Below, one piece after another: positions 17,499-26,617 of a stretch of 59,570 nucleotides of DNA (within the stretch, counting starts at the first letter, position 1; each line of letters opens with the position of its first letter). The notes beneath the pieces were generated by a model that did not search any database, was not told the DNA's origin, and saw only the letters and a program-made list of their open reading frames with translations. The translations under genes and the position numbers were made by a program. Source of the stretch: Bacteroidales bacterium. GTDB lineage: Bacteria; Bacteroidota; Bacteroidia; Bacteroidales; UBA4181. Location: positions 1 to 59,570 of the forward strand of contig JAISOY010000225.1 of the NCBI GenBank assembly GCA_031275285.1. The letters run 5' to 3'.

Positions 17499-18092
17499 AT
17501 GAATAAAATAGAATCACTCATTGCTCCCCAGACGAAAGAGTTTATAAAAACCTGTCGTAAATATTTCGAATATCTGGAAACTTTACCGGATAAAAAAATT
17601 ACTGATTTTTGGGGAGTACAATTAAACATGCTTTCTGAAATTTACAATGGAGTATTCTCTCTTCCTGAAATTGAGGCTCGATATTCATCGGATGTGGATA
17701 AGTTTGTCAATGAAAAAAGTTATAATAAGATATTTACCAGTCTCCTGGCTTATATCGGGGCTTTGGACTCATTTCCGGACTTTTCGGATTTAAGCCATCC
17801 GGGAGCACTGAAAGTAATGGATGTCAGCCTGTCTGAAATTTTGACTGATGTCTATCAGGAAATAAAAGATTTTGTATTGCTGTATGAAACAGGAACACTG
17901 GAAAATATGAATGATGCTATTGCCGAATGTGCCGAAACTTTTGGGCAATATTGGGGTGTGAAGCTATTAAGTGCACTACGCATTATGCATGTTAACCTTT
18001 ATCAACATCGATATGCCGAAACAAAAAAGACCCAGCAACTGGAAATTGACATAGATGAGGTGATAGGGGATTATGATGGTGAAGAAGAATAG
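17499..18092 (+). CDS. DUF5063 family protein
   Basis: A 197-aa acidic, largely helical protein with the look of DUF5063, a Bacteroidales family of unknown role. Features include TDFWGVQLNMLSEIYNGV near residue 35, CAETFGQYWGVKLLSALR near 150 and an acidic end (DIDEVIGDYDGEEE). It has no signal peptide, so it is cytoplasmic. The ATG at 17499 is preferred over a TTG eight codons earlier. The exonuclease gene follows after 30 nt, a pairing I recall from other Bacteroides-type genomes, so a nucleic-acid role is plausible. Confidence 0.75.
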   Translation: MNKIESLIAPQTKEFIKTCRKYFEYLETLPDKKITDFWGVQLNMLSEIYNGVFSLPEIEARYSSDVDKFVNEKSYNKIFTSLLAYIGALDSFPDFSDLSHPGALKVMDVSLSEILTDVYQEIKDFVLLYETGTLENMNDAIAECAETFGQYWGVKLLSALRIMHVNLYQHRYAETKKTQQLEIDIDEVIGDYDGEEE

Positions 18093-18122
18093 GTTTGTTT
18101 CTCTTCAAAATATTGATGTAAA

Positions 18123-18698
18123 ATGTTTGTTTCCGAGATATCTAAAGAAGACCTTCAAACTTTACCCCTGGTCCGGTTTTCAGGAGCCATTCATGTGGTT
18201 GAGAATGAGAAACACGCCGATATCTCAGTCAGGCAATTAGAAAAATTCTCTGTGTTGGGTTTTGATACGGAAACCCGGCCTTCGTTCACCAAAGGAAAAA
18301 TAAATAAAGTGGCATTGTTGCAATTGGCTACGGAAACGGATGCATACCTGTTTCGATTGTGTAAAATGGGCATGTCACCGAAGTTGATGTCTTTATTATC
18401 CAATCCCAATATTTTGAAAGTCGGTGCAGCTATAAAAAATGACATTGACGTATTGCATCGTATCGCAAAAATACGACCATCCGGTTTTGTTGACCTGCAA
18501 AATATGGTTAAGGATTTTGGAATTAAAAATACAGGACTGGCAAAAATGGCAGGTATTATTTTAAATGTTCGTATCTCTAAGTCTCAACAACTTTCAAACT
18601 GGGAAAATAGCATATTGACCGATGCACAGGAAAAATATGCAGCTACTGATGCATGGATGTGTTATGTGATATACCAAAAACTGAATGAACAAAAATAA
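18123..18698 (+). CDS. 3'-5' exonuclease (DEDD, RNase D/WRN type)
   Basis: A 191-aa DnaQ-like nuclease. ExoI motif GFDTETRP (about residue 42), ExoII around VGAAIKNDIDVL (about 99) and ExoIII around KYAATDAWMCYVIY (about 172) give the DEDDy set. The length is one bare exonuclease domain without HRDC. The nth start overlaps its stop codon (TAATG), which suggests translational coupling. It may act on RNA 3' ends or in DNA repair. Confidence 0.85.
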   Translation: MFVSEISKEDLQTLPLVRFSGAIHVVENEKHADISVRQLEKFSVLGFDTETRPSFTKGKINKVALLQLATETDAYLFRLCKMGMSPKLMSLLSNPNILKVGAAIKNDIDVLHRIAKIRPSGFVDLQNMVKDFGIKNTGLAKMAGIILNVRISKSQQLSNWENSILTDAQEKYAATDAWMCYVIYQKLNEQK

Positions 18699-19345
18699 TG
18701 ACCCGTCAAGAACTCTATCAACATGTGACTACATGGTTTCAGGAGAATATGCCTGAGCCGGAAACGGAATTGCATTACCGTACTCCTTATGAGTTATTGG
18801 TGGCAGTGATACTTTCCGCCCAGTGTACGGATAAAAGGGTCAATATGATTACTCCTGCTTTTTATGAGCGGTACCCGGTTCCGGAGTTGTTGGCCCGGGC
18901 TACTCAGGAAGAGGTATTCGAATTAATCAGAAGTTGCTCCTATCCGAACAACAAATCAAAGCATTTAATAGGGATGGCACGTATATTAGTCGAAAAATAC
19001 GATGGTAAAGTCCCGGAAAACTATGATGACCTGATTGCGCTGCCTGGTGTAGGTAGAAAAACAGCTAATGTCGTTGCTTCTGTTGTTTTTCAGAAACCGG
19101 CGCTAGCGGTTGATACCCATGTGTTTCGTGTATCAAACCGGATTGGGCTAACTATGCATGCGAAAACACCATTAGAGTCTGAAAAACAGTTGACTAAATA
19201 TTTTCCTGAGAATTTGTGGGGAATAGCGCATCACTGGCTGATTCTTCATGGTCGTTATACCTGTACGGCCAGGGCGCCAAAATGCAAACAATGTGGCTTA
19301 AGTCAGTGGTGTAAGGACTATAAGAGAACTTATCTGACTAAATAG
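18698..19345 (+). CDS. nth: Endonuclease III
   Basis: A 215-aa base-excision-repair glycosylase/AP lyase that removes oxidised pyrimidines. The helix-hairpin-helix is LPGVGRKTANVV, with the catalytic Lys in SAQCTDKRVN and the Asp in VDTHVFRVSNR. The C-terminal cluster motif C-x6-C-x2-C-x5-C (CTARAPKC, CGLSQWC) for a 4Fe-4S cluster is complete. Length matches the E. coli protein. It is translationally coupled to the exonuclease. Confidence 0.95.
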   Translation: MTRQELYQHVTTWFQENMPEPETELHYRTPYELLVAVILSAQCTDKRVNMITPAFYERYPVPELLARATQEEVFELIRSCSYPNNKSKHLIGMARILVEKYDGKVPENYDDLIALPGVGRKTANVVASVVFQKPALAVDTHVFRVSNRIGLTMHAKTPLESEKQLTKYFPENLWGIAHHWLILHGRYTCTARAPKCKQCGLSQWCKDYKRTYLTK

Positions 19346-19431
19346 CAGTCTTTAAAAGAAATAAAAAACAGAATTCCCTTTGAATTCACAAAAAAAATCG
19401 TCTATTTTGCAATGTTTTTAAGTTGTAACAA

Positions 19432-20571
19432 GTGGATTTTATATACCAATTAGATTATTTTTACCGGATTATACTTGTTGTTTTTCTTTTTGCCGTAATC
19501 GTTCAACTGGCATATTATCTTTTTATATATATTCGTCCGTTGCTTAGAAAAGAAAAGAAATCAAAAGCAACCATTGAAATACCTCCGGTATCTGTTATTA
19601 TATGTGCACGTAACGAACAGGAAAACCTTTCACAGAATTTAGTGTCGATCCTGACGCAGGATTACCCGTCATATGAAGTGATTGTAGTGAATGATTGTTC
19701 AGAAGATGATACGGAAGAGTTATTGGCCCGGCTTAAAGGAGAATATCCGCGATTACGCAGTACTATTATTAAAAAAGATGCTTCATTCGTCAACGGTAAA
19801 AAATTTGCTGCAACATTAGGGGTAAAAGCAGCTAAATACGAATGGTTGTTATTTACCGATGCGGATTGTAAACCGGCAGGTCCCCAATGGATAAGTTCCA
19901 TGAGCAAATATTTTGTTGATAAGAAAAGTATTGTTTTAGGATATGGCGGATACATCAATGAAAAAGGTTTTCTAAATAGATGGATTAAATATGACACCTG
20001 TTTCATTGCACTTCAATATTTTGGATTTGCTATGTCAGGAATGCCGTATATGGGTGTGGGCCGTAATATGGCTTATCGGAAATCTTTATTTTATGAACAC
20101 AATGGTTTTGCCGCACATGCACATATTTTATCAGGTGATGACGATCTTTTTGTTAATCAGGCAGCAACAAAGAAAAATGTAGCTGTTAATCTTTCACCGG
20201 ATTCATATACTTATTCTGTCCCTAAAAAGACTTTCCGCGAATGGGTCTGGCAGAAAAGCAGGCATATCAGCACCAGTAAATATTATAAGCCAAAACATTC
20301 TTTTTTTCTGGGACTTGAACCAATTTCAAGGGTACTGTTTTGGGGTGTTTTTGCCATATTGATGTTTCAACCATTACTTTGGCAATATGTTCTGGCAATA
20401 TTTTTATTGCGGGTAATTATTTTTTTGATTATCTTTGGCATAGCAACCAGAAAATTTAACGTAAAAGGCATCATGCCTTTCGTCGTGTTTTTTGATTTAG
20501 CCATGCCCTTTGTATATGTTTACGTATTTCTATTGAATCGTATATCTTCAAAGCAAAACAAATGGAAATAA
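19432..20571 (+). CDS. Membrane glycosyltransferase, family 2
   Basis: A 379-aa GT-A enzyme starting with GTG (MDFIYQLDYFYRII). A first membrane helix (about 10-32) is followed by the GT2 domain with PPVSVIICARNEQENL, the nucleotide-binding VNDCSEDDTEEL and the DAD metal motif (FTDADCKP). The base motif SGDDDLFVNQA and the acceptor-side QKSRHISTSKYY then precede two or three C-terminal helices. Such processive-type enzymes act at the inner membrane on lipid-linked or polysaccharide acceptors. Its last 10 nt overlap the sigma-factor gene. Confidence 0.85.
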   Translation: MDFIYQLDYFYRIILVVFLFAVIVQLAYYLFIYIRPLLRKEKKSKATIEIPPVSVIICARNEQENLSQNLVSILTQDYPSYEVIVVNDCSEDDTEELLARLKGEYPRLRSTIIKKDASFVNGKKFAATLGVKAAKYEWLLFTDADCKPAGPQWISSMSKYFVDKKSIVLGYGGYINEKGFLNRWIKYDTCFIALQYFGFAMSGMPYMGVGRNMAYRKSLFYEHNGFAAHAHILSGDDDLFVNQAATKKNVAVNLSPDSYTYSVPKKTFREWVWQKSRHISTSKYYKPKHSFFLGLEPISRVLFWGVFAILMFQPLLWQYVLAIFLLRVIIFLIIFGIATRKFNVKGIMPFVVFFDLAMPFVYVYVFLLNRISSKQNKWK

Positions 20572-21164
20572 ACCCGGATGCTTTATCCAGTAAGGCAAAA
20601 TTAGATGCTGAATTGGTACAACAGGCTATTGATGGAGATCAAAAAGCTTATGCGGAATTAATGGAACGTTACCGTGATGCCATCTATTTTATGCTGCTCA
20701 AGATGGTCAATAATACTGCCGATGCGGAAGATCTGACAATTGAGGCGTTTGGAAAGGCATTCAAAAGCATTATTCAATATACTCCTAATTTTGCTTTCAG
20801 TACATGGTTGTTTAAAATTGCGTCTAACAATGCAATTGATTTTATGAGGAAAAAGAAACTGAACAATGTATCTATCGATGAAACATTACGTGAAACGGAT
20901 GTAGCACCTATTAGCATACGTTCTGAACAACCGACGCCTGAGGAAAGTATGATCACCGAACAAAAGATTCTCTTACTTCGTTCTGTTGTCTCCAAGCTTA
21001 AACCTCGTTACCGGAAATTGGTGGAATTGCGGTACTTTTATGAATATTCATATGAAGAGATCAGCGAAGAAATGGGACTACCTATCGGGACGGTGAAAGC
21101 ACAATTATTCCGCGCCCGGGAATTGTTGCAGAATATACTGAAAAACAATCAGGTACGGCCATAA
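20562..21164 (+). CDS. ECF-type RNA polymerase sigma factor
   Basis: A 200-aa sigma-70 family protein with region 2 (DADAEDLTIEAFGKAF-like segment near residue 48) and region 4 (EEISEEMGLPIGTVKAQLFRAREL near residue 165). Other regions are absent, so it is an ECF sigma. The start lies inside the end of the glycosyltransferase gene. No anti-sigma gene follows; rsmG comes next. This makes control by a distant regulator, or constitutive use, more likely. Confidence 0.87.
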   Translation: MEINPDALSSKAKLDAELVQQAIDGDQKAYAELMERYRDAIYFMLLKMVNNTADAEDLTIEAFGKAFKSIIQYTPNFAFSTWLFKIASNNAIDFMRKKKLNNVSIDETLRETDVAPISIRSEQPTPEESMITEQKILLLRSVVSKLKPRYRKLVELRYFYEYSYEEISEEMGLPIGTVKAQLFRARELLQNILKNNQVRP

Positions 21165-21208
21165 ATTTTATTGCGGTTTTATGGGTTTGATTAACAGATA
21201 TTAAATAC

Positions 21209-21841
21209 ATGTTACAGGCAGACCTTATCTTACAATATTTTCCACATCTTTCATCGCGGCAAATTGAACAGTTCTCCATGCTCGATCCTTTGTATCGGGA
21301 ATGGAACCAACGTATCAATGTTATTTCGCGTAAAGATATAGACGCAATATTTGAGCATCATATTCTCCATTCTCTGGCAATAGCCAAAGTGATCGATTTT
21401 GCACCATCGGCGAAAATCCTTGACATAGGTACCGGAGGAGGCTTTCCCGGAATTCCAATGGCTATTTTTTTCCCGGAAACAAAATTTCACCTGATTGATT
21501 CTATTGCAAAGAAACTTAAAGTGGTGGATGCTATTGTCGAAAGTTTACAACTGGAAAATGTGACATCGCAGCATATACGTGCAGAACAGCTACATGCGCA
21601 GTATGATTTTATCGTAAGTCGGGCTGTAACCAACTTCCATTCCTTTTTACCATGGATTCAGGGGAAAATGCTCAATCGTCGTTTGCATAAAACTCCCAAT
21701 GGCGCTTTTTTCCTTAAAGGGGGTGATGTAGATGATGAATTAGGGATGTATGCGAAAAAAGCAACTATATTTCCTATCAGTGATTTTTTCCCTGATCCGT
21801 TTTATGAAGGGAAAAAAGTTATTTATCTGCCGGCATCGTAA
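21209..21841 (+). CDS. rsmG: 16S rRNA (guanine527-N7)-methyltransferase
   Basis: A 210-aa Rossmann methyltransferase. The SAM motif is ILDIGTGGGFPGIPMA (about residue 70), followed by LIDSIAKKLKVVDAI and FIVSRAVTNF, all as in RsmG (GidB). It methylates the 530 loop of 16S rRNA. It follows the sigma-factor gene by 44 nt. Length is normal. Confidence 0.93.
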   Translation: MLQADLILQYFPHLSSRQIEQFSMLDPLYREWNQRINVISRKDIDAIFEHHILHSLAIAKVIDFAPSAKILDIGTGGGFPGIPMAIFFPETKFHLIDSIAKKLKVVDAIVESLQLENVTSQHIRAEQLHAQYDFIVSRAVTNFHSFLPWIQGKMLNRRLHKTPNGAFFLKGGDVDDELGMYAKKATIFPISDFFPDPFYEGKKVIYLPAS

Positions 21842-22028
21842 ACCTACGCATTATCCATCCAATTCTTTTGTGTCCATATTATTGCCAATGTTTTCAAAAG
21901 TATTATTTTTTCTTTTGATTTGTTCGGTCCACGTGATGAGTTTTCGATGATTTTTTGTAATATTGCCATTCGATTTTCCGAGAAACTTAATTGAAGCAAA
22001 ATATTTCTTTATCATCAACTGAAAAAGC

Positions 22029-23159
22029 ATGAAATTTGTCGTATCAAGCACTGAATTATTGAGTCATTTACAGGCGATTAGTAAAGTGATCAACAGTAAA
22101 AACACTCTTCCTATTTTGGATAATTTCCTGTTCAAATTGGATGGAAACACGTTGGAGATCACAGCATCAGATCTGGAAACGACCCTAATCACCAGGATGA
22201 CTTTAACCAACGCATCTGATCCGGGAGCTATTGCTGTTCCTGCGAAATTTCTTACCGAATATTTGGGTAAGTTTTCTGAACAGCCGTTGACTTTTAACAT
22301 CAATACCGAAACTTATTCTATCCATATCAATTCCGAAACGGGAGAATCAAACATCATGGGGTATGATGCGGAAGATTTTCCACAGCTTCCGGAGCTGAAA
22401 AAAGATATGGTTTCACCATTGAGTATGCCTGCTGATGTCGTATTGCAAGGTGTTAGTAAAACCATCTTTGCTACTGGTGATGATGAATTACGTCCTGTAA
22501 TGAATGGTATATTTGTGGAAATGACTACCGACAATATCACTTTTGTGGCTTCTGATTCACATATGTTGGTACGTTACCGTCGTGACGATGTGAAAGCGGA
22601 AAAGAACGGTTCATTTATCCTTCCCAAAAAACCGGCCTCTCTTTTAAGGACAGTGCTGGCAAAAGAACAGGAAAATGTTGAAATCTCATTCGATGATAAA
22701 AATGCTTTATTCAAACTTTCGGATTATACGATGGTATGTCGTTTGGTAGAAGGAATGTACCCAGCTTATAATTCTGTAATTCCTACAGACAACCCGAATA
22801 AAATGGTCATCGACAGGGTGGAATTCCTTAGTTCATTACGTCGGGTACAAATGTTCGCAAATCAAGCAACAAATCTGGTGAAGATGGAGTTGAAAGGTAA
22901 TCAGGTAACTATCTTTGCCCAGGATATCGATTTCTCTATTGCTTCCCATGATACCTTGAAATGTCAATACGACGGTGATAATATGAATATCGGATTCAAG
23001 GCAAATTTCCTGTCGGAATTAGTTGCCAACCTATCCTCTACAGATATCAGTATGGAAATGTCCGATCCGTCAAGAGCCATCCTTGTTCTTCCTGTCCAGG
23101 TGGAAATTGAAGGCGAAGATATATTGATGCTCATCATGCCGATGACCATCGCTGAATAA
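22029..23159 (+). CDS. dnaN: DNA polymerase III sliding clamp, beta subunit
   Basis: A 376-aa protein with the threefold clamp layout. It begins MKFVVSSTELLSHLQAISKV, carries the domain 2 signature TGDDELRPVMNGIFVE near residue 150 and ends with the conserved ILMLIMPM. It tethers polymerase III to DNA. It is not next to dnaA, as is common in this phylum. A hairpin terminator follows at 23178-23218. Confidence 0.96.
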   Translation: MKFVVSSTELLSHLQAISKVINSKNTLPILDNFLFKLDGNTLEITASDLETTLITRMTLTNASDPGAIAVPAKFLTEYLGKFSEQPLTFNINTETYSIHINSETGESNIMGYDAEDFPQLPELKKDMVSPLSMPADVVLQGVSKTIFATGDDELRPVMNGIFVEMTTDNITFVASDSHMLVRYRRDDVKAEKNGSFILPKKPASLLRTVLAKEQENVEISFDDKNALFKLSDYTMVCRLVEGMYPAYNSVIPTDNPNKMVIDRVEFLSSLRRVQMFANQATNLVKMELKGNQVTIFAQDIDFSIASHDTLKCQYDGDNMNIGFKANFLSELVANLSSTDISMEMSDPSRAILVLPVQVEIEGEDILMLIMPMTIAE

Positions 23160-23177
23160 TCATGAAAAATCTCATTT

Positions 23178-23230
23178 ACGGATATGGCACATCTTTGAAA
23201 CGAGTGTTCCATATCCGTTTCATTTAATTA
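23178..23230 (+). terminator. Intrinsic terminator after dnaN
   Basis: ACGGATATGG (23178-23187) pairs perfectly with CCATATCCGT (23209-23218) across a 21-nt loop and is followed by TTTCATTTAATT. Confidence 0.55.
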
Positions 23231-23251
23231 CATATTATCATACGCTGAATT

Positions 23252-24022
23252 ATGAAGCTTAATCTTAAAAATCCGTTGGTATTTTTCGATTTGGAAACAA
23301 CAGGAATGAATATCGCTTCCGACCGTATTGTTGAGATATCCTACCTGAAGGTATATCCAGATCAGCGTGAAGAAATTAAGACATACCGCGTAAATCCTAC
23401 TATTCCGATACCAAAGGAAACGACAGCCATTCATGGAATCTGCGATGATGATGTAAAAGAAGCACCTACTTTCAATGAAATTGCCAAGACTTTAGTGAAT
23501 TGCTTTGAAGGTTGTGATTTTGCCGGTTATAATTCCAATAAATTCGATCTGCCGTTGCTGGCAGAAGAATTTTTACGGGCCAATCTGGATTTTGACCTGA
23601 AAAAACGGAAATTTATTGATGTCCAGGTTATTTTTTATAAAAAAGAGCAACGCACATTAAGCGCAGCTTATCAGTTTTATTGCAATAAAGATCTTACCAA
23701 TGCCCACAGTGCCGAAGCAGATACCCGTGCAACTTATGAAGTATTGCAATCGCAGCTCGACATGTATCAGGACCTGGCCAATGATGTGGACTTACTGTCT
23801 GAATTTTCCGCTCATACAAAAACAGCGGATTTCGTCGGGCGTATCATCTACAATGAAAATAAGGAAGAAGTATTTAATTTCGGGAAATATAAGGGTCAGA
23901 CCGTAACATCGGTCTTGGCAAAAGATCCTGCATATTATGGGTGGATGATGAACGGGGATTTTCCCCAATACACCAAAAATGTCCTTACAGCTATTAAGTT
24001 ACGGGGATTTAACAGTAAATAA
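23252..24022 (+). CDS. DnaQ-like 3'-5' exonuclease
   Basis: A 256-aa DEDDh exonuclease. Motif I is FFDLETTGM (about residue 11), the second carboxylate lies in [13 protein letters not shown] and motif III is [16 protein letters not shown] with its histidine. The last 60 residues hold a separate small domain ([20 protein letters not shown]) often found in Bacteroidota members. It may be the proofreading subunit or a free RNA/DNA exonuclease. The location after dnaN supports a replication link but does not prove it. Confidence 0.87.
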   Translation: MKLNLKNPLVFFDLETTGMNIASDRIVEISYLKVYPDQREEIKTYRVNPTIPIPKETTAIHGICDDDVKEAPTFNEIAKTLVNCFEGCDFAGYNSNKFDLPLLAEEFLRANLDFDLKKRKFIDVQVIFYKKEQRTLSAAYQFYCNKDLTNAHSAEADTRATYEVLQSQLDMYQDLANDVDLLSEFSAHTKTADFVGRIIYNENKEEVFNFGKYKGQTVTSVLAKDPAYYGWMMNGDFPQYTKNVLTAIKLRGFNSK

Positions 24023-24093
24023 TACTGTGCTTGTCCTTTACAGGATACGCAGTTTCTTATAAATTTATTCACTATTTATATACTGAAGTCAGT

Positions 24094-24474
24094 ATGCAAA
24101 AAATAATTATTTCCACAGGAAACGCTCCCAAGGCAATTGGGCCATACAGCCAAGCTATTGAAAGTAATGGTATGTTGTTCATATCGGGACAAATACCTAT
24201 TGATCCCAAAACAGGTAAAATCGTTGAAGGAGGAATTGTAGAACAGACAGAACAGGTATTAAAAAATATTGGTGCAATATTATATGCTGCCGGATGTTCG
24301 TATAAAAATGTTGTCAAGTCAACCTGCCTGTTAGCAGAAATGGCTTTTTTTAAAGACATGAATGAAGTATATGCACGTTATTTCCCTGTAGATCCTCCGG
24401 CACGTGCTGCTTTTGCCGTGAAAGAATTACCCATGCAGGTATTGGTGGAAATTGAAGTGATTGCTGTTAAATAA
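24094..24474 (+). CDS. ridA: RidA family reactive intermediate deaminase
   Basis: A 126-aa YjgF/YER057c/UK114 protein. It hydrolyses reactive enamine/imine intermediates from PLP enzymes. [26 protein letters not shown], the active-site Arg in [14 protein letters not shown] and the terminal VEIEVIAV are intact. The ATG at 24094 (MQKIIIST) gives the standard length. An in-frame upstream extension to 24031 does not match the family. Confidence 0.94.
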   Translation: MQKIIISTGNAPKAIGPYSQAIESNGMLFISGQIPIDPKTGKIVEGGIVEQTEQVLKNIGAILYAAGCSYKNVVKSTCLLAEMAFFKDMNEVYARYFPVDPPARAAFAVKELPMQVLVEIEVIAVK

Positions 24475-24494
24475 CATTATCTTTATAAAAATAC

Positions 24495-26480
24495 ATGCCA
24501 TATCGCAAGTTAACCATTCAGGAAGTAGAGGTATTGGAAAATCAGGCTTGCCGTTGTGAAAACTGGGAAAGCCTTGAAGTAGCAGATCAATTTGATCCCA
24601 GTTACGTCCGTAATAGTAATTTTTCAGGAAATGTCCGTATCGGCAAATTTGAAGATGAAGTTACTTTTTTTGGAGGGGTAAAAAAACATACCGGGATTTT
24701 CAATGCTACCATACATAACTGCCGGATCGGTGATAACGTGTATATCGGTCAAATCCGTAATTATATCGCTAATTACGAAATCAAAGATCATGTGGTCATT
24801 GAAAATGTAGACCTATTGGCGGTTGATGGAACCAGCAATTTTGGTAATGGAACATTGGTAAGTGTGCTGAATGAGACCGGTGGAAGAGAAGTCCCCATTT
24901 ATGATCATCTTTCGGCTCATCTCGCCTATATCCTTGCTTTATACCGACATCGGCCATTAGTGATTGAGAAGGTGAGTGGTATGATCGACCGTTATGCTGA
25001 TGCTGTTTCTTCTGATATGGGAACCATCGAGAAGCATGCACGTATTACCAATTGCCGGACATTACGGAATCTGCGTATCGGGGCATATAGTATCCTGGAC
25101 GGGACTTATCGTATTTCCAATGGTACAATCAATAGTAATGTTGATGCTCCTACTCTTTTCGGCCCGGGAGTAATTGCTGAAAATTTTATTGCTAGTACGG
25201 GTTCTATCGTTACCGAAGGTACGGTTGTGTTTAATTCGTTCATAGGGCAGGGATGCTTGTTAGGGAAGCAGTATTCGGCCGAAAATTCGTTGTTCTTTGC
25301 TAATTGTCAGGGATTACACGGTGAAGCCTGTGCAGTTTTTGCCGGTCCTTACACGGTAACCCATCATAAATCCACTTTACTGATAGCCGGATATTTTTCC
25401 TTTTTGAATGCAGGTAGTGGTTCTAACCAGAGTAACCATATGTACAAACTCGGTCCCATACATCAGGGTGTTGTGGAAAGAGGATCAAAAACAACCAGTG
25501 ACTCTTATATCCTTTGGCCGGCAAAGATAGGTCCGTTTACATTGGTTATGGGGCGACATTATAAACATCCTGATACTTCGGATCTTCCCTATTCATACCT
25601 GATCGAAAGTGGCGATGACAGCGTATTGATCCCTGGAGCTAACCTGCGAAGTGTAGGAACCATAAGGGATGCGCAGAAGTGGCCTAAGCGTGATAAAAGA
25701 ACCGATCCGAACAAACTGGATTGTATCAATTTCAACTTATTAAGTCCGTTTTCTATTCGCCGTATGATGAAGGCGTTAGATATTCTGGAAATGTTGAAGA
25801 AAATTTCCGGAGAAACTTCAGATTTTTATTCATACCAAAGTGCCAAAATCAAACCCAGTTCCCTGAAAAAAGGGCTAAAGCTTTATCACATGGGGATTCA
25901 CAAATTCCTGGGAAATTCATTGATTAAAAGATTAGAGGGGACCGATTTCAAAAATAATGAAGCTATTCGGGAACGCTTATATCCGGACACACCTGTAGGT
26001 ACAGGTGAATGGCTGGATCTGGCGGGATTGATTGTGCCTAAAAGCGAAATAGAACGGCTTATGACAGAAATTGAAACCGGTAAAGTCACCTCCCTTGAGC
26101 AGATATCAAAAGCGTTTACAGGGATGCACTCGAATTACTATACTTATGAATGGACATGGGCTATAGATAAAATACAGGAATACTATGGAAAATCCATCGA
26201 GGAATTTACTGCATCTGATGTGGTTGATATCGTTGAAACATGGAGAGAATGTGTGGTTGAGTTGGATCATATGCTATACAACGATGCAAAAAAAGAATTT
26301 ACCTTAACCTCAAAAACCGGATTTGGCGTTGATGGAGAAGAACAAGATAAACATCTGGACTTTGATCAGGTCCGCGGTGAATTTGAAAAAAATGCATTTG
26401 TGAAAGAAGTACTGGACCATATCAGAAGGAAAACCGAGTTGGGAGAAGAACTCATCAATCGGATGAAAAAAGTTCCTTGA
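24495..26480 (+). CDS. DUF4954 family protein
   Basis: A 661-aa cytoplasmic protein of a Bacteroidales family without known function. Its N-terminal 400 residues are rich in hexapeptide-like left-handed beta-helix turns (VRIGKFEDEV, CRIGDNVYIG, LRIGAYSILDG, FNSFIGQGCLLG), as in sugar-nucleotide acyl- or nucleotidyltransferases. It includes the stretch NAGSGSNQSNHMYKLGP. The C-terminal third is helical. The fold suggests a transferase acting on a nucleotide sugar, but no substrate can be named. It starts 20 nt after ridA. Confidence 0.82.
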   Translation: MPYRKLTIQEVEVLENQACRCENWESLEVADQFDPSYVRNSNFSGNVRIGKFEDEVTFFGGVKKHTGIFNATIHNCRIGDNVYIGQIRNYIANYEIKDHVVIENVDLLAVDGTSNFGNGTLVSVLNETGGREVPIYDHLSAHLAYILALYRHRPLVIEKVSGMIDRYADAVSSDMGTIEKHARITNCRTLRNLRIGAYSILDGTYRISNGTINSNVDAPTLFGPGVIAENFIASTGSIVTEGTVVFNSFIGQGCLLGKQYSAENSLFFANCQGLHGEACAVFAGPYTVTHHKSTLLIAGYFSFLNAGSGSNQSNHMYKLGPIHQGVVERGSKTTSDSYILWPAKIGPFTLVMGRHYKHPDTSDLPYSYLIESGDDSVLIPGANLRSVGTIRDAQKWPKRDKRTDPNKLDCINFNLLSPFSIRRMMKALDILEMLKKISGETSDFYSYQSAKIKPSSLKKGLKLYHMGIHKFLGNSLIKRLEGTDFKNNEAIRERLYPDTPVGTGEWLDLAGLIVPKSEIERLMTEIETGKVTSLEQISKAFTGMHSNYYTYEWTWAIDKIQEYYGKSIEEFTASDVVDIVETWRECVVELDHMLYNDAKKEFTLTSKTGFGVDGEEQDKHLDFDQVRGEFEKNAFVKEVLDHIRRKTELGEELINRMKKVP

Positions 26481-26585
26481 GAAACCCGGAAAATGTGAGA
26501 AAAAGAGCTATCTGGTAATCATTCTTTATTTATTGCCCTATAAATTTATTTGAATCGGATATACTGGTTTATTAACCAATTTTTC

Positions 26586-26593
26586 TATATTTG
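26586..26593 (+). promoter_or_regulatory. Putative -7 element of the glsB-like gene
   Basis: TATATTTG matches TAnnTTTG exactly, 24 nt before the chosen ATG. No TTTG box is seen at 19-21 nt. Confidence 0.5.
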
Positions 26594-26617
26594 CTTTATC
26601 AATATAGAAAAACTGAT

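Noticed and set aside
19401..19431. Possible promoter TATTTTG before the glycosyltransferase gene
   Set aside because: It is one base short of TAnnTTTG and has no -33 box at proper distance, so it was not listed.
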